DNA of 64,000 nt, from assembly GCA_034670405.1 (NCBI GenBank), contig JAXDDX010000059.1, positions 2,312,501 to 2,376,500 of the forward strand, written 5' to 3'. Origin of the DNA: Hoplostethus atlanticus. Taxonomy: Eukaryota > Chordata > Actinopteri > Trachichthyiformes > Trachichthyidae. How positions within the stretch are numbered: position 1 is the stretch's first letter; every line of letters begins with the position of its first letter. Made by a program: the position numbers and the translations under genes. Below, piece after piece: positions 33,866-44,690 of this stretch. The notes beneath the pieces are model-generated. The model made no database searches, was not told the DNA's origin, and worked only from the letters and a program-made list of their open reading frames with translations.

Positions 33866-34490
33866 CTTTATTGACCCCCGGGGGGAAATTCATGGTTTGC
33901 AGCAGCATAACAGTATCAGAGAATTCACAAAATACAAAGGCAAGGTACAAAATACAAAAAACAAAGGCTTACAAAACAAAACAAAAAAATACTTAAATAG
34001 TGAATGAATGGATGGCACATGTATACAGACTTAAGGAATGGTAATGGTGGAATGAATGTGAAAGGGGAATGAAGTGGCTAAAGTGCGGGGCAGTGAATAC
34101 GTGTGAATGGGAATAGGTGGATAAAGTGCAGGGCAATGGCAATGAATGGATGTGAAAGGGAATGCAAGTGCAGGGTGCTAGGTGATAAGGGTTGAGTTGT
34201 CCTCAGTTGAGCTGTAGAGGGGGAGGGGAGGCGTTAAAAAGTCTGATGGCGGCCGGCAGGAAAGACTTCCTGTAGCGCTCTCTGTCACACCGTGGTGGGA
34301 TCAGTGGCCGGATAAGCTGCTTCATCACCAAGTCATGGAGGGGGTGGGAGACAATATCCATGATGGCCAGCAGTTTGGCCAGCATCCATCCATCCATGTT
34401 AATGCCCACAACAGAGCCAGCCTTTCTGATCAGTTTGTTCAGCTGAGCATGGCCAACCGCACAAGCTATCACTGTGCGTGCACCAAAATC
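33865..34490 (-). mobile_element. LINE fragment with GGTCAATAAAGTATC tail
   Basis: The minus strand reads HAQLNKLIRKAGSVVGI, KLLAIMDIVSHPLHD and RPLIPPRCDRERYRKSFLP, the carboxy end of a fish L2/Rex-like reverse transcriptase, then ends in CCGGGGGTCAATAAAGTATCTATC. The 5' part is missing and the element is inactive. Confidence 0.85.
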
Positions 34491-34589
34491 AAATCACTAG
34501 AAAACGTCGGGGGTTGGGACTTTCACTCATCTGACCTCCACCTCCTGTTTCACTATGTTGGTACGATTTCATACGAAATTACGGTTTCC

Positions 34590-35112
34590 TTTTTTTCATA
34601 AGTACAAATAGGAACTTGATTTGAGAACAACCTAGGACTGGGAAATCATGATATTAGTAACTGGGGGAACCTCCTTTAGCAGCAATAACCTCAACCAAAT
34701 GTTCCCTCTAGTTGCTGATCAGACCTGAACAACAGTTATATTTATATATATATATATATATAACAGGTATTTCAGACCATTCCTCCTTACAGAACTGTTT
34801 CACTTCATTCATATTTTTGGGATGTCTTGCATGAAGGGCTTGCTTCAGCTCACGCCACAACATTTCAATAGGGCTAGGGTCAGGACCTGGACAGCTTGCC
34901 ATCATTGGGATCAATGAATATTGATCAGCAGCAAAGCAGTTGCTTCACAGTTGGCAAAACATGTAAAAGTAAAATTATTGTTTTGTGTGTTATTTGTTAA
35001 ATCACATCATTGTTATGAGGTAGATGAAGATCAGACCATACTTTAGGAGCCATTTAGCAGGAATGCAGGTAATTCAAAAGGGTTCACAAACTTTTTCTCA
35101 CAACTTTGCTCT
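34590..35112 (-). mobile_element. Internally deleted Tc1-like transposon
   Basis: Minus-strand translation near 34740-34900 gives PDPSPIEMLWRELKQALHAR, the conserved carboxy motif of Tc1/mariner transposases (normally DLNPIENLW), followed by KEEWSEIP. To its right, 34975-35110 reads on the minus strand GAGAAAAAGTTTGTGAACCC..., the end sequence I associate with a common fish Tc1-like family. The middle of the transposase is deleted. An AT dinucleotide run (about 34741-34762) has expanded inside. Confidence 0.75.
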
Positions 35113-36512
35113 GTTCATTAATCTGTGCCGCAATATCGTTGACAGATATAATACATAATACATGTTGTATCATTACATGTGGCTTTTCTGACAACTGAAA
35201 AGATTAGATGAAACTTTAATGATCCATGTGAGTAAATCCAAGGTTAACTGGTTCAGTCATCTCTGGCTCAGAGAGGTTGTATCAGCCAGAAGTTGAAGTA
35301 GTTGTCCAATTAATTCTCCACCAACCAAATATTTTGCTAAATCCTTCACCTTCCCTAGAGGTATTAAATTTATCGGAATGATAGATGATAAAAAAATTGT
35401 CAATTGATTATTGTAAACCCATTACAAACAATCCTGAGAATACATAAACCGTCTATTGTGAATGCATGAGTTTGAATACAGCTCATAGTGTGTTGTTATT
35501 TTCCTTTATCTATCGTTTGTCTATTTTCTGCTGTGTGATAGTAAAATAATGAAATATAACTCTTTGCTTTTGGGGATCTATATTCATTCATACTTACTTT
35601 CAATATTAAAAATGTCTAAAAACATCAACATCAAAAACAGACTGAAAGAAGTTCAACCGCTAACTATCTTAATAACTTTCACAATTGAAAAATGTGCTTG
35701 GAGGGTTAAAGGTGTGTGTAGCCGGTGGCAGCTGGGGGCAGAACAGAGGAATGTTGTTTGCCACCGAGTAAGGCAGCGTGGGAGAAATCTGGCAACGGGG
35801 ATGGAGGGAGAGAAGGAGGACTCAGGGAGAAAGAAGTGGAAGAAGGAAGTGTTTATGAACTTCCAGACGTGTAGAGACAAACCCGAGCATGTCCTGTCCC
35901 ACTGCTGATACTTGTGGGAGTGTGGCAAGAGATTTTGCAATCAGATAGTGAACAAACACATCTGGCTGTGCACAACACTGATCTTGGTGTGCACGTGAAA
36001 GCTGCTCGCCTGCTCATGATTCTTTTCCTCCGTTCAACAACATTTGCAAAAAGCTGTTGCAAAAGGCGAAACTGGCTAGACATCATGTATGAAGTGACTG
36101 TGTATGTCACTAGGTGGCAGTCATTCTTCTGAAAGGCCAATGAATTAACCCCAGTGCTGTGTGAATGCCAACTTCAAAAGATGCCCTCAACATTTGTAAT
36201 GTTTTCAGTGTGTGTGACCTTTATAAAGTAGTTCAACTTCATGGTCAGAGTTTCAGTTTCCATTAGGATGTTGAAACAAATTGTAGTTTAGTTAACTGTC
36301 TTACGAGTCTTTCAAGTCTCACCGCTGAAGAAGAAAGTGTGAGTATCAATATAAGAAATAGAAATATATTAAAATCTGTTCCTGTCTTGTAAGGAGATTA
36401 TTGATCAGTAGTCACATGCAATAGAAGTGGTCAGAAGTTTGGGTCAGACAGTGATGGCATTACATTTCTTTCCTTTTACAAACCTTAAATGTAAAACACA
36501 GTGTTGGTGGCT

Positions 36513-36742
36513 CATATTGTGGCTCAGGGGGTAGAGCGGGTCGTCCTCTAATCAGAAGATCGGCGGTTTGATCCCCGGCTCCTCCTCTTGGGCAAGATAC
36601 TGAACCCCAAATTCGGTGTGTGTATGAATGATGCATGGTAGCCCCCTGCCATCAGTGTGTGAATGGGGTGCATGTGAACGTAGTGTAAAGTGGTCGGAAG
36701 ACTAGAAAGGCACTATATAAGTGCAGTCCATTTACCATTTTT
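36513..36742 (+). mobile_element. tRNA-derived SINE
   Basis: The head GTGGCTCAGGGGGTAGAGCGG resembles an A box and GGTTTGATCCC (36565-36575) a B box of RNA polymerase III promoters, with tRNA-like spacing. The body and 3' end (AGGCACTATATAAGTGCAGTCCATTTACC) match a widespread teleost SINE family as I remember it. Confidence 0.82.
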
Positions 36743-37034
36743 ACAAGAGTATCTTCATCGGGCATCTTATCAAGATTTACTTATGTAATTAACACAACAG
36801 ACTACCCAGGTTATGTTTTTCTTTTGTTTTATTTACATTTCATAGGAAGAGAACAGAAAATCACATGGTCACAGACCAGCACTCAACAACAATATGCTCA
36901 TATATATAAAAATATATCTATAGACATCTTAAACTTTAAAACTTGTGAATTTGTCCACTCTGTTGACAACATGGACGTGTTCTTGGGTTCAGAGAATTCT
37001 GTTGGAATTTGTTTAATGTAAAGGGAAATTTGAT

Positions 37035-38535
37035 TTACTTGGTTTTGCTGAAGGACTGGTAGAGGGAGGTGACCTGGGCATGGAGGTCCTGGGAATTGCG
37101 ATTCAGTGTTTCCCCCAGGTACTCAACATAGGGGGCCACCATCTGGTCCAACTGCTGGGCTTTGTTAGCAAGCTCATCCTGAACCGTGTCAACCATGGGG
37201 AACACATATGCCTGGAAGTCCTGCAGGCGCTGGTCCACTGTGTTCTTCAACTCCACGTTGAGGGGGCCCAGCTGAGCCTTCAGCTCCTCGACAGTCAGTA
37301 TCAGCATGGTCTTCAGGGCCGCGGCATCAGTGGACTCATAGGGGGCCAGCTCGTATTTGAGCTGCTGCACCCTCTGCTGGTACTTGGCCTTGATGCCCTC
37401 AGTGTAGGAATCCAGAGTGGCCACGACAGAGCTCAGATCCTGGTTCACATGCTCTATCAGCGCATCAGCCTGTATGATGATCCTCCTTATCAGCCCCAGG
37501 GGAGGCTGGCTGGCTGTATACTGGCTAGCATCGTCATCACCCTTTGGGAAATGGGCACTGGATGAGAGAGAGTTGGTAGAGAAGGTATAGCAAGACAAAG
37601 AGAAAAAGGCATAGTTGAGGTTGGGTCATCATCCAGGAGTTGGGAGTGACTGCATGTCAGACATACACTCACCGGCCACTTTATTAGGTACACCTATCTA
37701 GTACCGGGTAAGACCCCCTTTTACCTCCAGAACAGCCTGACTTCTTCACGGCATGGATTCAATAAGGTACCCTTCTGCACACCACTGTTATAAAAAGCTG
37801 TTATGTGAACATTTGTGGCCTTTCTGTTGGCTTCAGGTCTGCCCATTCACCTCTGACCTCGCTCAAGGTGTTTTTGGCCACAGAACTGCCGCTCTCTAGA
37901 GACTGTAGTGCGTGGGCAGCTGTTTCTGAGATGCTGGAACCACCACGTCTGGCACCAACAATCATGGTCACGCACCTTGCCTATTCTTATGTTTGGTCTA
38001 ACAAAAAACTGAACCACTTGACCATGTCTTCGTTTATATATTGAGTTGCAGCCACATGATTCGCTGTTTGGAGGAGCAATGAGCAGGAGTACCTAATGAA
38101 GTGGCCGGTGAGTACATATCCGTTATCGACATATTTCATGTGACCACTGGTCCCACTTTCATACGACCTACTTGATGTCCTTTCCAGCCGGAGACTTCCT
38201 AATCTGCTGGACAGTGTCATCAGCTGTCTGGGTTACTTTGGCAACGTAGCCCCAGAAGGCATCAGCCAGCAGCTGTGGCTTGGGCTCATTGGCAGAGTGG
38301 CTGGCATGGCAGCCTGTTGGGAGCATCATGTTTTTTGGAGATATGTGGATATTTACTCTAGTACACATTTACCCCTCAGCCAGATCTGAAGAACTTTGTC
38401 TCTAAATGTCTCTAGTGTATCAGGTAATAGTTTTCATGTTTTGTGTTGCACTTTTTATATTTTACTCCAGGAATAATGTTCATGTTCATACTCACCAGTG
38501 AAAGTGGCTAGAGCGAGCACAACAAGTACCTTCAT
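37035..38535 (-). CDS. Divergent apolipoprotein A-IV-like paralogue
   Basis: Three coding exons, 38535-38496, 38313-38172 and 37557-37035, 705 nt, 234 residues, all in frame. Signal peptide MKVLVVLALATFTG and first block NEPKPQLLADAFWGYVAKVTQ closely match the plus-strand apoA-IV gene at 40.1 kb. Compared with it, this protein lacks 11 residues after KTML (the unit around EELKSSLEQS), about six near ASQY, and several helix-punctuating Pro-Tyr pairs (LEPYAEE becomes LDSYTEG, LDPYAQD becomes LNRNSQD). It is intact, so probably still expressed and lipid-binding, but evolving faster. A Tc1-like MITE sits in the intron before the last exon. Opposite orientation to its neighbour suggests an inverted duplication. 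Confidence 0.88.
37664..38115. mobile_element. Tc1/mariner-type MITE in an apoA-IV-like intron
   Basis: Ends are CACTCACCGGCCACTTTATT... on the left and ...TGAAGTGGCCGGTGAGT on the right, inverted repeats of about 28 bases bordered by TA on each side. This is a common fish family with the phrase 'accggccactttattaggtac'. About 450 bp; the transposase is lost. Confidence 0.85.
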
Positions 38536-38660
38536 GGCTCTCAGATTCTATGACACAAACACCAGAGACGCAGTGGGTTAGCGCAGCATGCCCACCGAGC
38601 AATACTTCTCATCTGAAAGTTGCTAGAATGACTCCGCTTCTCTCATTTCTCCATCTTACC

Positions 38661-38733
38661 TGAGTTTCTCAGTATATCTGCAAGTCCAGTCAGCAGTGTG
38701 TGTTAAGTTGATATGATTGTGTCTGATTTTATA
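38661..38733 (-). promoter_or_regulatory. Core promoter of the divergent apoA-IV-like gene
   Basis: TATAAAAT at 38726-38733, then a short leader ending at AAACTCAG/GTAAGA (exon end 38661). The gap to the TATA box of the oppositely transcribed apoA-IV is about 1.17 kb, so the two may share regulatory DNA. Confidence 0.6.
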
Positions 38734-38876
38734 GGTAGCCAGTTTGTAATCAATCCAAAGTCCAGGAGCTGGTGCCTTGCTGTCACCCTGTCTCACCCTA
38801 TAACCCTCACAGACAGCTTGACCCACAGTCAGACAGCCACGTAGCACATGTGTACAAGCAAATACTCTTAAACACA

Positions 38877-38919
<43 letters not shown>
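38877..38919. repeat. (CA)n microsatellite between the apoA-IV promoters
   Basis: About 20 CA units in the shared 1.2-kb intergenic region. Confidence 0.93.
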
Positions 38920-38921
<2 letters not shown>

Positions 38922-39566
38922 CTGGGCACCATTTCACATAATCGCTAACACAATATTGAGATTTCTGTTTGATTTCATTTAGATAGCCAGGTAAATCAGT
39001 ATTACACCTTTCAATATTTCTGCTCATGTTAGTCATGATAGGCACAGTCTGCAGTGCTGTCTGTGAGGACAAGGTTAATTCAAGGTCATATTTATGGCTT
39101 TTACCACTCTTAATCCGTCCCAAATGACTTAGCCATTTCCTGCCTTTACTTAGTAATGGATACGTAGTGATAAAATCCATTTGTCTAGACAGACTGAATG
39201 TTTCTCCTCAGTTTCTTTGACGTCCAGTTTTGATTAGATAGGTGGGTTATAGTCCCTGTAAGCTTGATGTCCTGCCAGTTAAAGTCACAGTAACTCATGT
39301 TAACGGTGAAGTTCTAGTTTCTGTGTGATGTCAGTGTTCAGTCTGGCCAAAGGTTATCTGACCCATGCTCTGTCAGCTTCCAAGTGGCCAGTTTCAGGCC
39401 ATAGTTTACTATAGTTCACGGGTCAGATGAAATGGAAAACTGCCTTTCAAGAGCAGCATTTTAGATGATTTTCCATGCAGTCTTTCAAGACGTGTTCAGA
39501 AAATAGTAGAAGAAAAAAATCAAACATTTTAGATTTATCTGAATATTGAATATCTTGGTTTTTTTT

Positions 39567-39606
39567 GGTTATCTGGTTATCTGGTTATCTGGTTATCTGG
39601 TTATCT
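39567..39606. repeat. (GGTTATCT)5 tandem repeat
   Basis: Five exact copies of an 8-base unit in the apoA-IV divergent promoter region, about 300 bases upstream of the plus-strand TATA box. Each copy contains TTATCT, the reverse complement of AGATAA, a GATA-factor-type word, which may be relevant in a gut gene (inference). Confidence 0.92.
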
Positions 39607-39904
39607 GCGAGCCGTTAGCACTGAACTACATGGACAGTGAATTACCAGCTCCTAAATACCTTCCACAAAGGGTTTACAAGTAGCTGGTAAACATAGACAA
39701 AGTACCATAATGCATCACTATGGCGCAAGGTTACTTTTGCTGTTAATGAATTTCCAAAAGCAACTTAAGTTCAGCAAACAATGTTCATTCAAAGATCCAA
39801 GTCCTGTGACAGTAGCCAGGAGAAACAGGAAGTGGACAGGTGTGACAACATGGCAGGGACTCCTGGACTTTGGGCTCTCTGCTACAACTGTCACCTGGCT
39901 ACAG

Positions 39905-39989
39905 TATATATATACAGGAAACCACTGGCCTGACACTCACACACACCGGACACTCACCGAACACTCAGAGATACACAAGCGTACCGCAG
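39905..39989 (+). promoter_or_regulatory. apoa4: apoA-IV core promoter and non-coding exon
   Basis: TATATATATA at 39905-39914, then a leader of about 55 bases ending at donor ACCGCAG/GTGAGA (exon end 39989). The ATG exon begins after TTTTTCAG at 40086. Confidence 0.7.
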
Positions 39990-40099
39990 GTGAGAACTAC
40001 TCTAGGCCAGGGTAAAAACATTCAGTCATGTTTTAACCTTTTCAATGCTTTGATGTTAACTCGAACAATGGTCTCTGTTTTTCAGCAAGAGACTCAGTC

Positions 40100-41114
40100 A
40101 TGAAGGTGTTTGTGGTGCTTGCCCTTGCAGTGCTGTCTGGTGAGTAGCAAGTTTGTTTTATGAACTACATCAGGGTAGCATGGTTTCTTAAATAGCTCTA
40201 CATGTGGCTGAAAATCAGTATTGCTCATCAGACTGCCATGCTTTACACCCAACAGGCTGCCATGCCAACCTCTTCTACGCCGATGAGCCCAAACCACAGC
40301 TGGAAGTGTTGACTGATGCCTTCTGGGACTACGTAGCCAAAGCAACCCAGACAGCTGATGACACCCTCCAGATGATCAGGAAGTCTCAGTTCGGACAGGA
40401 CGTCAAGTAAGTAACGTGACATTTGGGAGCAGTGGTGACAGTGACCTATGATGGATATGTGTTGGATATCGATAAACATTGGTATTGGGAACTAACATGT
40501 GTCTTTGTCTCCCTCCCCTGCCCTCTCGCTCATCCAGTGCCCGTCTCACAGAGAGTGCTGACGTAGCTAGCCAGTATGCAGTCACCCTGCAGGAGCAGCT
40601 TCCCCCTATGGCCCAGGAGCTGATGACCAAGATCACCACAGAGGCTGATGTGCTGAGAGAGCGTCTGAACCAGGATCTGAGCTCTGTCAGGGGCAAGCTG
40701 GAGCCCTACGCCGAGGAGATGAAGGCCAAGGTCCAGCAGAGGGTGGAGCAGCTCAAACAGGAGCTGGCCCCCTACGCCGAGTCCCTGGACGCCGAGTCCC
40801 TGAAGACCATGCTGGTGCAGAAGAGCGAGGAGCTGAAGAGCAGCCTGGAGCAGAGTGTCAAGGAGCTGCAGGCTCAGCTGGGCCCCTACACAGAGGAGTT
40901 GAAGCAGACCGTGGACCAGCGCCTTCAGGACTTCCAGCAGAGTGTGGGCCCCATGGCAGACAAGGTCCAAGTTGAGCTGGCTAACAGAGCCAAGCAGGTG
41001 AAACAGCTGGTGGCCCCCTATGCTGAGGACCTGAAGGAAAAGCTGGACCCCTATGCCCAGGACCTCCAGGCCCAGCTCACCGCCCTCTACCAGTCTTACG
41101 TCAACGCCAACTAA
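40100..41114 (+). CDS. apoa4: Apolipoprotein A-IV-like
   Basis: Coding exons 40100-40139, 40256-40406 and 40538-41114, 768 nt, 255 residues. Signal peptide MKVFVVLALAVLSG, conserved N-terminal DAFWDYVAKATQTADDTL, then regular 22-residue amphipathic helices opened by Pro (LEPYAEEMKAKVQQRVEQLK, LAPYAESL, LGPYTEELKQTVDQRLQDF, VAPYAEDL, LDPYAQDL), the hallmark of the apoA-I/A-IV/E family. Function: an exchangeable apolipoprotein of chylomicrons and HDL, made in fish intestine and liver. A-IV rather than A-I is chosen from the overall resemblance to fish apoA-IV and the cluster position; an A-I-like name cannot be wholly excluded. Length fits fish apoA-IV. AATAAA at 41384-41389 is a likely poly(A) signal. 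Confidence 0.9.
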
Positions 41115-41383
41115 CTCAACCTCCACCTGCTCCATCATTTACTAAGATGTTGGCCTTGTTTGGCACCTCTGACTGACTCAGTGAAACATCTAAAGTAATC
41201 ATTTGTACTGTAAACCAAATGAAACCGGGAATTTCCCCTCAACATAATATTTATTTCTTAAGTGCACGGCAAGAAATGCGAATTAAACCTCGGCACAACA
41301 TGTATATACTGTATGAGTGTGTATCTTTTGTGAAGTCGCTGTGAAGTTTGAACATTATTTCTAATTATCTTAAGCTATCTTCA

Positions 41384-41389
41384 AATAAA
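41384..41389 (+). terminator. apoa4: apoA-IV poly(A) signal
   Basis: AATAAA 270 bases after the stop; an ATTAAA lies earlier, at 41282-41287. Confidence 0.6.
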
Positions 41390-42198
41390 GAGAAAAATCT
41401 GTGCAAAATAGACGTGGCAGTTCTGTCTTTCCTAATCTTAAACCAATCTTTTAGAGGGTAGATAGTTGTGTACACCGTGGCCCAGTAGAGTGTTTGCAGT
41501 GATAGCCTCATCAATTTCTACAGCCTGAACTCACAGTATAGGCTCACACGCGATCCACTGAAAATAAACCAAGTAATGCCAAGTAATGCTGAACACATGA
41601 AGGGACCACCATAACCACTAGCCACAGTCATGTGCTAATGTTTGCCCTCACAATTATGTTGACTGTACAGTACCGACACTCCTCCCAAGTCCTGACATGT
41701 CCTGTCACAGTTTAGTCTCACATGTCTCCTGCTGGTTTCTCCACAGGCAGGCCATTGTTGCTGTGCTTGTCACTGCTTGCCATAGACAAGCACAGGACTC
41801 ACGCACTCTTTAGTTTAATGGTGAGAACAAGGAAACTTTCCTAGAGTAACATGGATGACCAACGTGATGTGACAGAGGCCTGCAGTTGTCACTTATTAGT
41901 ACATCCCAGTTTCAGATGAAATTTATGTTATATTTACTCAATTTTTATATGTATGACGACAACTGAAATGAGTGATTTATTTGGATGATGTTTTGCATCC
42001 AGCAGTACATGGAAACAAAAGTTTCTGCGAACCCTAAAACTAATACTAGTGGTAAATTTGCAACAAGACATGAAGGGGGTTTCTATACACACACACATAC
42101 ATAAACACTACACACATTAGATAACGTCAAACCTCCTCCTTCTCCCTCTATCTACAATAGCAGGGTCCAACGTGGAGGGTCAGAGTCCATTGACAACA

Positions 42199-42250
<52 letters not shown>
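42199..42250. repeat. (CA)n microsatellite
   Basis: About 25 CA units. Confidence 0.95.
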
Positions 42251-44324
42251 TCATATTGGTTGTTACCTGTCTGCTTAAAAAAAAAACAGACAAACCCAAA
42301 AGCAGTCCAAAGAAACTAAATGTGTGTGAGACCCATGCTGGAGACATCACTAGTCAACCTCTCAAGAGGACCACTGACTCCACTGTGTTTTATACTTTAC
42401 AACCTCTGCTTTACACCTATTGCTTCTTCCATGCAGCGGAGCGCAGGACTTTGCTTAGACACTTAGTCCTTTTTATTTCCTCTTTCATCACAGACACTGA
42501 AACTGATTTGCTTTCTTCATACAACATAAGGCCACGGGGACCGGCCCACTTAGAGAGATGACAGAACACAATTATTTTGTGAATACGAACAGATGCGCCC
42601 TAGTAGGGCACACATCTTTCAGAATAACTATTCCTAGCCTGCCTGTGGTGTATTTCTATGTCAAACTCATACTTGTAATTGTTTTTTCCTTCAACTTTCT
42701 AGCACTATATCTGTGCTCCGTGGCAATTACAGCATTCTCCTCGTTGCCACATTACTCCAGACACAAACAAGCCAAAGCACTTTTATTGACTGCAATGCTC
42801 TGACCAACTAAACAAATGCAGATCTGAGATCACACCTCGTCCTGCTCCCGCCTGTCTACCTGTTTAGCACCTGTATGGGACCCTAGGGGGACCATTCACA
42901 CTGTGTTACTACTCTGTCGAACCAAAAGGCGCTGCTAGGCCCCGATCCCAATGGCCAGTTTGTAATAACAATAAGAACCTGGAGGCCAGATTGATGTCTC
43001 CCCCATTCAAAGGCGCCCCGACACTGGAGCCATTGAGGGCGGATGAAATGCTTCAGGGGGCTTGTTTTTAAACATGTCTTTAAACAAGCCCTGTCTTGCT
43101 TTGCCCACTGTAGCGACGCACAGAGAGGCAACGCTGTTTTGATGTAGATAAGAGGTTGTTACCAGAATATTGCTCTTGTTGATAAGCAGATGAGTACCTG
43201 TGGAGATAAAGACATTGCTGTCTCATGGTGACGGGTCATTGTAAAATCCCTGTCCCCTCTGGCTATGTTGTTCCTCCTGTAGATAAGACTGGATCCAGAC
43301 CAGTGGTGTGGTTAGACATGAAATTACACGGCTGCTCAAAAACAAGGTGGGATGTGGTACATTAGAGTTTATGTAGAGAACGTGTTTACTGAATCTCATA
43401 GCTTTGATTTGTGTTTTTATCACTGCAATGCTAGTTTAAACCAAGCATCGTGAAACAGCAGTATCAGATGTCCAGATAGAAAAGGCTACACTGCCACCCA
43501 GTGGTAGAACTGTGACACAGCGGTTTAAGGGCGTTAGACACTGATAGGTAGGGGTTCAGTTGTCTTTCTTAGGTAAACTTCAACAAGGCCACCATGTTAA
43601 AGGGTTAGGCCTACATGAATGATCAAATCTAAATTGGCTGCTGTTCGGAGCCATCAGCACATTTTGAATGTTATTTCATTCTGTGTAGCAAATCAATCTT
43701 TAATTTCAAGAAGTATTTTTTTTATCTGTTGGCAGTTTTCAGTATTGAGAGTAGGGGGAAAAGTCTGAATGCTTTGGGTGGCAATGGATCCCCGAGGCTC
43801 GACTAATGCTGGGGGTCAACCAACTAACCATATGAAGGGATGAAAAGCTTTCAGTGATCATTTTGCTCTTAGGTCTGAGGGCATGATTGTCCTTCTGCAC
43901 AGAGATAAGTGTAAATGACATAAACACAGACAAAAATAACTCATCTGAATTGGGTATAAAGACTATGGGCTGATTTTATTATCACTCATCAGACTCAAAC
44001 ATGGTGAAACTTTAAAAATTGGATCTTCGCGGCATCAGATAATAGGATGTAGATACAAATAAGACAAATAAATAGTACTGAAGATAATACAACAAGTAAT
44101 TACACCAATATAAACGATACAGCATCTTTATTGACCGATTTACTGGTTGAAGCAGATGCATCACTAGCGATTCACATTATCAGGTGTACAGATGGAGGAT
44201 CAATGTAGACTGTTAGCTATCATCTTTACAGAGTTACACATAGCATGTAGAAATGTGGATTAGGACTTACAAAGGGAAATAGCAGACATGCAGAGACGTG
44301 TCCACAACTATACTTTGACATGGC

Positions 44325-44396
44325 CTCATGGCTGATTGAACCCCGGCCCTCCATTTGGGTGACTAACCATTCGGCCATCCCAGCTCCGAGTGGCAG
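44325..44396 (-). other. Possible tRNA-like or SINE head fragment
   Basis: The minus strand reads GGGATGGCCGAATGGTTAG ... GGGGTTCAATCAGCC, resembling the D-arm/A box and B box of a tRNA-derived promoter. It cannot be folded into a convincing full tRNA by eye, so a SINE or tRNA pseudogene fragment is more likely. Confidence 0.35.
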
Positions 44397-44690
44397 GCAT
44401 TGTCCAAGATGGAGTACAGTTTAGACCTCATCCTCCCCTCTGCCACCCCACCAGTGTGTCAGCCCCATGAGTTAGAGCTTTTTTCCCCAGTTTATTCAGC
44501 CTGCTGCTTTTGATGTTGCCTTGCAAGCATGCAGCAGCCAAGAGTAGTTCTCTGGCCACTGCAGATATGTAGTAATTGTAGAGTAGCCTGTTGTGCAGCT
44601 TGAATGAGTTTGCAGGCGTTTCTCCTCACACCACATGATGAAACGCTTCACCAGACTTCCAACTCTGAGGTGTAGAGAGTCTAAAATTTA
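44370..44690 (-). mobile_element. Decayed LINE reverse-transcriptase end
   Basis: Frames on the minus strand give SRLNKLGKKALTHGAD and RMRSKLYSILDNACHS, which align with QLNKLIRKAGSVVGI and MLAKLLAIMDIVSHP of the LINE at 34.3 kb. Broken by shifts and stops, hence an old copy. Confidence 0.6.

Noticed and set aside
33432-33950. A 172-codon open frame of YLSI repeats
   Set aside because: It is the GATA microsatellite translated; the repeat unit keeps all frames nearly stop-free.
35549-36140. Open frames on both strands, one with an Arg-rich LFANVVERRKRI segment
   Set aside because: No homologous family recognised, no splice partners and no conserved motif; left unannotated.
36513-36590. tRNA gene
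   Set aside because: A- and B-box-like words are present but no proper acceptor stem or cloverleaf; the attached body and tail are those of a SINE.
40530-41138. A 202-codon open frame opposite apoA-IV
   Set aside because: Antisense shadow of the Leu/Glu/Gln-rich apoA-IV helices; the plus strand has the signal peptide, exon structure and family repeats. The same applies to 37080-37565 and 29438-29776.
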